DNA from: Ruminococcaceae bacterium UBA7147
GTDB lineage: Bacteria; Bacillota; Clostridia; Oscillospirales; Acutalibacteraceae
DNA length: 18,958 bases
Reading direction: 5' to 3'
NCBI GenBank assembly: GCA_002491825.1
Contig: DKWR01000046.1
Location: forward strand, 1 to 18,958
Shown piece after piece: positions 13,616 to 18,958 of the stretch. How positions within the stretch are numbered: position 1 is the first letter of the stretch; each line of letters opens with the position of its first letter. Position numbers and translations under genes: made by a program. The notes under the pieces were generated by a model, which saw nothing but the letters and a program-made list of their open reading frames with translations, did not search any database and was not told the DNA's origin.

Positions 13616-15907
13616 TTATTCGTTTTCGTCATAAAAACTTATTGAGCTTAATACGTCGTCAATTGCCTCGTCTGAAATGACATTCGGCTCGTCAAGATAC
13701 TTTGAGCGCTTTTCAATTCCGTCAATTGCCATCTGTACCTGTTCCTGCGGAGTTTTCGGCTTTTTGGGAGCCTCGTAAATTTCATCGTCCTCTGGATTTG
13801 AAATGTTGACGTACTCCTCCTTTTTCTCCTCTGGAGGCGCAGGCTCTTCCTCTGTTTCTACGATTGCAGGCTCGTTTCCGTCGTCAGCCTGATTTGCTTC
13901 ACTGTTATCTTTTGAACTTTTGTCAACGCCGAAATTCGGTGCGTCGTAGTTTTCGTCAACAGCTTCAGCCGCAGCCATAATCACTTCGCCGGGAGCGTCA
14001 ATCTGCTTTTCACGTCTTGCCTCGGCAATCGCCTTAAGCTCGTCAAGGTGGTTGACAGGCTTTTCAACCTTTTCGCTGTTTTCATCAAAGTAAATGTCGT
14101 ACCAAACGAGGAATACATAAACAGTCCATACACGGCGGCTGTTGTCCTCCTTGCCGCTGAAATGCGTGTCAAGCCACTGAACAAGCACATCTGTGTTGAA
14201 AAACTTTTCTGCGGTCTTGCCCTTGAATTTCTTTTTAACTACATTGTAGTACTTTTCGTCACGCAGCCATACTCTTGTCGGAACGGGGAATCCGAGCTTT
14301 TCTTTTTCGGCGGTCTCCTCGGGCATATGACGAACGGCGGCTTTTCTCATTGCGTATTTCGTGTTCGACTTGTTGCAGCGCAGTCTTGTGGGGAGAGAGG
14401 ACGCAACCTTGAAAACCTCCTTGTCAAGGAACGGAACACGCAGCTCAAGAGAGTTAGCCATACTCATTCTGTCGGCTTTAAGAAGAATGTCGCCGACCAT
14501 CCACATATTTATGTCAAGATACTGCATCTTTGTAACGTCATCGTACTTTCTGCAGCGATAGTAGTATTTTCTTGTGTAGTCCTGCGGACGTGTTGCAATT
14601 GAGGGGTCTTTGAGCAAATCCTTTTTCTGCTTGTAGTCGTACATAAACGCATTGCCTATGTAGCGTTCTTCAAGCGGGTCGCAGGCACGGATAAGGTAAT
14701 CTCTGCCCTTGATATCGGGTAACTTGCGGCAGACTGCTCTTATAGCCTTTCTTATGCAGTGGGGCACGATTGTCTGATATATCTTGAAAACTCTCGGGTC
14801 GTTGTAGCAGGTGTAGCCGCCGAAAAGCTCGTCGGCACCTTCGCCCGAAAGCACAACCTTTACATACTGGCTTGCAAGGCGTGAAACAAAGTACAGCGCA
14901 ATACACGACGGGTCTGCAAGCGGTTGGTCCATATGGTACTGAACAGTCGGAACAGCGTCCCAGAACTCCTCGCTTGAAATCAGGTGAGTGTGATGCTCAA
15001 CGCCGATTTTCTTGCTCAAATTCTCTGCCCAGCTAATCTCGTTGTACTTCTCGCCGAAGTCAAAGCCTACTGTAAAGGTTTTTTGATCTGCAAAATATGT
15101 TGAAACATAGCTTGAGTCAACGCCGCTTGAAAGGAAACAGCCGACCTCAACATCTGCAATTTTATGTGCGTTTACGGAGTTTTCAAACACCTTTTCAATC
15201 TCGTTTACAGCCTCTTGCTCGCTCATTTCCTCGTTGGGATTAAAGCGTGGCTCAAAGTAACGTGTAGTTTCAACCTCGCCGTCACGGTACCAGAGGTAGT
15301 GACCGGGCATAAGGCAGTACACACCCTCAAAGAAGGTTTCAGGGGGGACTGCGTACTGGAATGAAAGATAAGTATCAAGCGCTCTTGTATTGAACTTCTT
15401 TACAAACTTCGGGTGCTCAAGAATACTCTTGATTTCACTGCCGTAGACAAAATCCTCACCGATTTGCGTGTAGTGCATCGGCTTGATTCCGAAAAAGTCA
15501 CGTGCTATAAATACAGACTTGTCCTTTGTGTTGTAGATTGCAAAGCCGAACATACCACGAAGCTTCGGCAGTAAATCCTCCTGCCACTCCTCAAAGCCGT
15601 GAACAAGCACCTCACTGTCAGTGTCGGTGTAGAACTTGTGCCCTTTCTGAACGAGGACTTTTCGAAGCTCCTTGTAGTTGTAGATTTCGCCGTTAAAGGT
15701 GAGGACAAGAGTCTTATCCTCGTTGTAAATCGGCTGATGACCTGCGTCAAGGTCAATAATTGAAAGACGGCGGAAGCCCATTGAAATATAGTCGTCCGTA
15801 AAAAATCCGTCAGAGTCGGGACCTCTGTGGGTGATGACCTCGGTCATATTTCTGATGACGTTGTCACGGTCAACAACCTGTCCTGTAAATCCGCAAATAC
15901 CACACAT
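13616..15907 (-). CDS. asnB: Glutamine-hydrolysing asparagine synthetase with long acidic C-terminal tail
   Basis: A 763-residue enzyme making asparagine from aspartate, ATP and glutamine. The glutaminase domain starts with the N-terminal nucleophile Cys2 (MCGICGF), so the ATG at 15907 is certain; RRLSIIDL (46-53), NGEIYN (72-77) and Asp97 complete the site. The synthetase domain has the PP-loop SSGVDSS at 260-266, SGEGADELFGGY at 354-365, and KADRMSMANSLELRVPFLD at 477-495. Family members usually end near residue 610-640. Here about 150 extra residues follow, rich in Glu, Asp, Pro, Ala and Lys and probably disordered. AAAGGGG (15917-15923) lies 9 bases upstream and could be partly paired in an AACC/GGTT hairpin (15915-15932). 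A promoter is at 15984-16012 and a terminator after the gene. Cytosolic. Confidence 0.95.
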   Translation of the reverse strand: MCGICGFTGQVVDRDNVIRNMTEVITHRGPDSDGFFTDDYISMGFRRLSIIDLDAGHQPIYNEDKTLVLTFNGEIYNYKELRKVLVQKGHKFYTDTDSEVLVHGFEEWQEDLLPKLRGMFGFAIYNTKDKSVFIARDFFGIKPMHYTQIGEDFVYGSEIKSILEHPKFVKKFNTRALDTYLSFQYAVPPETFFEGVYCLMPGHYLWYRDGEVETTRYFEPRFNPNEEMSEQEAVNEIEKVFENSVNAHKIADVEVGCFLSSGVDSSYVSTYFADQKTFTVGFDFGEKYNEISWAENLSKKIGVEHHTHLISSEEFWDAVPTVQYHMDQPLADPSCIALYFVSRLASQYVKVVLSGEGADELFGGYTCYNDPRVFKIYQTIVPHCIRKAIRAVCRKLPDIKGRDYLIRACDPLEERYIGNAFMYDYKQKKDLLKDPSIATRPQDYTRKYYYRCRKYDDVTKMQYLDINMWMVGDILLKADRMSMANSLELRVPFLDKEVFKVASSLPTRLRCNKSNTKYAMRKAAVRHMPEETAEKEKLGFPVPTRVWLRDEKYYNVVKKKFKGKTAEKFFNTDVLVQWLDTHFSGKEDNSRRVWTVYVFLVWYDIYFDENSEKVEKPVNHLDELKAIAEARREKQIDAPGEVIMAAAEAVDENYDAPNFGVDKSSKDNSEANQADDGNEPAIVETEEEPAPPEEKKEEYVNISNPEDDEIYEAPKKPKTPQEQVQMAIDGIEKRSKYLDEPNVISDEAIDDVLSSISFYDENE

Positions 15908-15983
15908 ATCCGATAACCCCTTTCAAAGGTTTATTAGCTTAATGTAAATCAGTACATTTCTTATCATTTTATCTTATCTATAT

Positions 15984-16012
15984 ATTTTATCATATCGGAA
16001 TAATAAATTCAA
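15984..16012 (-). promoter_or_regulatory. Sigma-70 type promoter for asnB
   Basis: On the minus strand, TTGAAT (16012-16007), a 17-base spacer and TAAAAT (15989-15984) with an extended -10 TG just before it. The start of transcription would be near 15977, giving a leader of about 70 bases. Confidence 0.65.
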
Positions 16013-16039
16013 CAGTCATAAGATTATTTTATAAATCAG

Positions 16040-16068
16040 TTGAATGTTTTTTTGAAATGATATATACT
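16040..16068 (+). promoter_or_regulatory. Sigma-70 type promoter for the DUF554 gene
   Basis: TTGAAT at 16040-16045, a 17-base spacer and TATACT at 16063-16068. It is arranged back-to-back with the asnB promoter, with about 27 bases between the two -35 boxes. Confidence 0.6.
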
Positions 16069-16099
16069 TTAATATAGTAAAAATGAACGGAATGGTAAA

Positions 16100-16810
16100 A
16101 TGTACGGATTAGTCGGAACGTTTGTAAATACGGCAACTGTGCTTTTGGGCGGAACTATAGGACTTGTGTTTAAAAAAGGAATACCCGAGCGTGTCGGCGA
16201 CTCGGTTTTTAAGGCTCTCGGTCTTATTACGGCGTTTATAGGAATTTCGGGTTGCCTTTGCGGTCAGAACACGCTGATTGCGGTAATCGCTATGATTCTC
16301 GGCACGATTATCGGAGAGCTTGTCGATTTGGACAAGCGTGTAAATAACGTGGGAAAATTCATTGAACGCAAGGTCAGCAATGGAGATAAAAACTCAACCG
16401 TAGCACAGGGCTTTGTTTCATCATGCCTGCTGTTCTGCGTGGGCGCAATGACGATTGTCGGCTCGCTTCAGGCAGGACTTGAGGGTGACTGCTCGGTGCT
16501 GTTTACAAAGTCGGCAATGGACTTTTGTTCAAGCATAATTTTTGCAAGCACGCTCGGCGTTGGCGTGTTGTTCTCGGCAGGCTTTGTGCTTGTGTATCAG
16601 GGACTTATAACGCTCCTTGCAACGTGGATTGAGCCCTTGCTCACAACTGCGGTTGTAAATGAAATGAACTGCGTAGGCTATGTTATAATCATCGGACTTG
16701 CGATGAATATTCTCGGAATTACAAAGCTAAAGGTTATGAATATGGTGCCTGCAATTTTCCTGCCGATTGCGCTTGTTCCGCTGTACAACCAGATTGTAGC
16801 ATTATTTTAA
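16100..16810 (+). CDS. DUF554 family integral membrane protein
   Basis: A 236-residue polytopic membrane protein of the DUF554 family (YdfK/YqgA-like); the function of the family is not established and a transport role is only a guess. Hydrophobic segments are seen at about 3-24, 36-53, 57-75, 104-126, 142-177 (long enough for two), 191-209 and 212-236. The conserved family core is present: FCVGAMTIVGSLQAGLEGD at 112-130, followed by the KSAMDFCSSIIFASTLGVGV region. A charged loop of about 78-100 (DKRVNNVGKFIERK) is probably cytosolic. The ribosome binding site is weak (GGAATGG at 16089-16095). A promoter lies at 16040-16068. The GH31 gene starts 114 bases later after AT-rich sequence without a clear terminator. 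Confidence 0.9.
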   Translation: MYGLVGTFVNTATVLLGGTIGLVFKKGIPERVGDSVFKALGLITAFIGISGCLCGQNTLIAVIAMILGTIIGELVDLDKRVNNVGKFIERKVSNGDKNSTVAQGFVSSCLLFCVGAMTIVGSLQAGLEGDCSVLFTKSAMDFCSSIIFASTLGVGVLFSAGFVLVYQGLITLLATWIEPLLTTAVVNEMNCVGYVIIIGLAMNILGITKLKVMNMVPAIFLPIALVPLYNQIVALF

Positions 16811-16924
16811 TGTTGTATTTTTTAAAAGCCAAAATATTACCATAAATGCTCTAAAAATATATACTAAAATTAATTTTAAAAGTATAAAATAGAAATATAA
16901 TTTAACGTGAAAAGGAGCGGTACT

Positions 16925-18829
16925 ATGATTAAAAAATTCACCTTCGGCACACCGATTTGCACCGAGGCTGTTGTCGGAAAATTTGAAATCTCGGACAAAA
17001 ATGAATTTCCCTTTGAAAGCAGGGAAGAGGACGGAAAATTTGTCCTTGAATTTGATATGACCGACAGCGACATCGTATACGGTCTGGGCGAGGCTCCGAG
17101 AGGAATCAACAAGCGTGGCTGGGTTTACGAAAGTTTTTGCAGTGACGACCCGTTTCACACCGAAACGAAGTCATCTCTCTATGCGGCTCACAACTTTCTG
17201 ATGCTCTCGGGCAGTGATAATTTCGGACTTTTCATTGATTTTCCTGCAAGAATCCGCTGGGATATCGGCTACTCCTCAAAGAACAAAACCGTAATTACAA
17301 TTGACGGGACGGATTTTGATTTCTATTATATAAAGGGCGATAAGCCGATTGAGATTGTAAAGGAATTCAGAAACGCAATCGGCAAAAGCTACATTCCGCC
17401 TTTTTGGGCGTTCGGCTATCAGCAGAGCCGCTGGAGCTATCCCGACGCACAGACGGTTGACAGCGTAATTGACGGCTACGACAAGGCTGGTATTCCGCTT
17501 GACTGCGTTTATCTCGACATCGACTATATGGACAGCTATAAGGATTTTACGGTTGACGATAAAAAGTTCCCGGATTTTGCCGACTACGTAAGCAAAAAGC
17601 GTGAGCAGGGAATCCACCTTATCCCGATTATTGACGCAGGCGTTAAGAAAGAGGACGGCTACAGCGTTTATGAAGAGGGCAGAGATAACGGATATTTCTG
17701 CAAAAACGAGGACGGAACAGATTTTGAGGGCGGCGTATGGCCGGGAATCGTAGGCTTTCCCGATTTTCTCCGCAAGGACGTGCGTGAGTGGTTCGGCTCA
17801 AAATATAAGGTGCTGACCGATGCAGGAATCGACGGTTTCTGGAACGATATGAATGAGCCTGCAATTTTCTATTCCGTTAAGGGACTTGAAAAGGCTCTCG
17901 ACAAGGCTGTTTCACTCAAGGGTGAAAATCTTGACCTTTCTAAATTTTTCAATTTAAAGGACACCTTCCTCGGACTTTCAAACAGTCCCGAGGATTATTC
18001 AAGCATCTATCATACCATTGGTGGCAAGCAGATTTGCCACGACAGGGTTCACAATATCTACGGCGCAAATATGACAAAGGCGGCCGGCGAGTATTTTGCC
18101 AAGGAGTTCGGCGAGGAAAAAATCCTTATGTTCTCTCGTGCGTCATACATCGGAGCACACCGTTCAAGCGGAATCTGGTTCGGTGACAATCATTCGTGGT
18201 GGTCGCATATCCTGCTCAACCTCAAAATGCTCCCTTCGGCGAATATGTGCGGTTTCCTCTACTGCGGCGCAGATTTGGGAGGCTTTAACGAGAACGCAAC
18301 ACGTGACCTTGTACTGCGTTTCCTTGCTCTCGGAGTTTTCACACCGCTTATGCGTAATCACGCCGCACTCGGAACAAGAGATCAGGAGTGCTACAATTTT
18401 GAAAACAGCGAAGATTTCAAAGATATTATTGAGGTGCGTTACCGCCTTATTCCGTATCTCTACAGCACATTCCGCAAGGCGAGCGAAGAAAACGATATGA
18501 TTTTCAAGCCGCTGTCGTTTGACTATCCCGACGATAAAATCGCCCGTGAGTGCGAAACACAGCTTATGCTCGGCGATGAATGTATGATTTGCCCTGTTTA
18601 TGAGCAGAACGTCAGCGGTAGATATGTTTATCTGCCCGAGGATATGACGTTTGTAAAGCTCAGCGGAACAAAGGTTGTTACCGAAAAAATGACAAAGGGA
18701 ACGCATTACATTGAGATTGCGCTCAACGAAGTTCCGCTGTTCATAAAGAACGGCAAGAAAATACCGCTTTGCAATCCTGCAATGCGCACATCACAGCTCG
18801 ATACCGAGAATTTAGAATATATAGGATAA
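16925..18829 (+). CDS. GH31 alpha-glucosidase, probable isomaltase-type specificity
   Basis: A 634-residue cytosolic glycoside hydrolase of family 31, releasing glucose from the non-reducing ends of alpha-glucosides. Residues 1-150 form the N-terminal beta-sandwich; the TIM barrel follows with YLDIDYMD near 196-203, the nucleophile Asp308 in FWNDMNEP and the acid/base Asp421 in WFGDNHSWW. The 113-residue spacing and the positions match my recollection of the Ruminococcus obeum enzyme Ro-aG1. Trp170 (SRWSY) is the residue that in that enzyme favours alpha-1,6 over alpha-1,4 bonds. No signal peptide, so its substrates are imported oligosaccharides. The ATG at 16925 is chosen because AAAGGAG (16911-16916 region) sits 8 bases upstream; an in-frame GTG at 16907 would precede that site. 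No transporter is adjacent. Confidence 0.93.
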   Translation: MIKKFTFGTPICTEAVVGKFEISDKNEFPFESREEDGKFVLEFDMTDSDIVYGLGEAPRGINKRGWVYESFCSDDPFHTETKSSLYAAHNFLMLSGSDNFGLFIDFPARIRWDIGYSSKNKTVITIDGTDFDFYYIKGDKPIEIVKEFRNAIGKSYIPPFWAFGYQQSRWSYPDAQTVDSVIDGYDKAGIPLDCVYLDIDYMDSYKDFTVDDKKFPDFADYVSKKREQGIHLIPIIDAGVKKEDGYSVYEEGRDNGYFCKNEDGTDFEGGVWPGIVGFPDFLRKDVREWFGSKYKVLTDAGIDGFWNDMNEPAIFYSVKGLEKALDKAVSLKGENLDLSKFFNLKDTFLGLSNSPEDYSSIYHTIGGKQICHDRVHNIYGANMTKAAGEYFAKEFGEEKILMFSRASYIGAHRSSGIWFGDNHSWWSHILLNLKMLPSANMCGFLYCGADLGGFNENATRDLVLRFLALGVFTPLMRNHAALGTRDQECYNFENSEDFKDIIEVRYRLIPYLYSTFRKASEENDMIFKPLSFDYPDDKIARECETQLMLGDECMICPVYEQNVSGRYVYLPEDMTFVKLSGTKVVTEKMTKGTHYIEIALNEVPLFIKNGKKIPLCNPAMRTSQLDTENLEYIG

Positions 18830-18839
18830 ACTATAATTT

Positions 18840-18866
18840 AATTCGGAATGCGTAATTCGTAATGCG
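18840..18866. repeat. Tandem AATTCGnAATGCG repeat downstream of the GH31 gene
   Basis: AATTCGGAATGCG (18840-18852) and AATTCGTAATGCG (18854-18866) are near-identical direct copies one base apart, followed by GGAATTAATGGTCGCTACGC. The rest of the window to 18958 holds no recognisable gene. It looks like the edge of an interspersed intergenic repeat; no second copy of this family is in the window. Confidence 0.55.
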
Positions 18867-18958
18867 GAATTAATGGTCGCTACGCTCCTAATTTATAATA
18901 GTGCGTGTTGTTTGGATAAGGTTGTTTTCCTTGTGTTGGTTGATATATCGACAACGTT

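Noticed and set aside
14048..14602. A 184-codon plus-strand open frame inside asnB
   Set aside because: It is wholly antisense to the conserved synthetase domain and shows no recognisable motif or ribosome binding site.
16881..16901. Promoter directly ahead of the GH31 gene (TATAAA or TATAAT in AT-rich sequence)
   Set aside because: No -35 hexamer at a normal distance, and the TATAAT would start transcription at the ribosome binding site itself.

Overview
The window reads as chromosomal DNA of a strictly fermentative gut-type Firmicute. The class is most likely Clostridia and Ruminococcaceae/Oscillospirales-like, judged from moderate GC, strong GGAGG-type ribosome binding sites, pyruvate formate-lyase with its activase, a ZTP (pfl) riboswitch and short palindromic intergenic repeats. 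The taxon is an inference; there is no rRNA or marker gene to fix it. No tRNA, rRNA, CRISPR array, transposase or phage gene was seen.

Layout. (1) 96-3716, plus strand: a D-2-hydroxyacid dehydrogenase, then a promoter at 1071-1099 that drives a DUF815-type AAA+ ATPase and a lipoprotein joining an iron/B12-type periplasmic-binding domain to a peptidoglycan-binding domain, closed by a strong terminator. (2) 3805-5618, minus strand: a two-gene operon of a secreted L,D-transpeptidase with Ig-like domains and a maltose-acetyltransferase-type hexapeptide enzyme. (3) 5742-6892, plus strand: a DUF5662 protein and an HD-domain phosphohydrolase, separated by a palindromic repeat. (4) 6936-10822: a near-textbook promoter, a ZTP riboswitch with an overlapping intrinsic terminator, pflB, an inserted multi-hairpin repeat, pflA, and a hypoxanthine-DNA glycosylase overlapping pflA by 4 bases. 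(5) 10811-12327, minus strand: a Nudix (ADP-ribose pyrophosphatase-like) gene followed by ribF. (6) 12364-13257, plus strand: a cytosolic M14 zinc carboxypeptidase. (7) 13258-13615: a repeat-rich intergenic stretch. (8) 13616-15907, minus strand: a glutamine-hydrolysing asparagine synthetase with an unusual acidic tail. (9) 16100-18829, plus strand: a DUF554 membrane protein and a cytosolic GH31 alpha-glucosidase, followed by repeat remnants to the window end.

How it fits together. The clearest regulated unit is the pfl operon. Pyruvate formate-lyase makes formate, which feeds 10-formyl-tetrahydrofolate. ZTP builds up when that cofactor is short, so a ZTP riboswitch that opens transcription of pflB closes a logical loop. 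Here the same transcript probably also carries pflA and a DNA glycosylase acting on deaminated purine. Most other genes are ordinary housekeeping or cell-envelope functions. The points most worth a second look are the riboswitch operon with its inserted hairpin element, the two palindromic repeats with compensatory changes inside one arm, the binding-protein/peptidoglycan-binding fusion, the HD-like residue pattern in the DUF5662 protein, and the asparagine synthetase tail.
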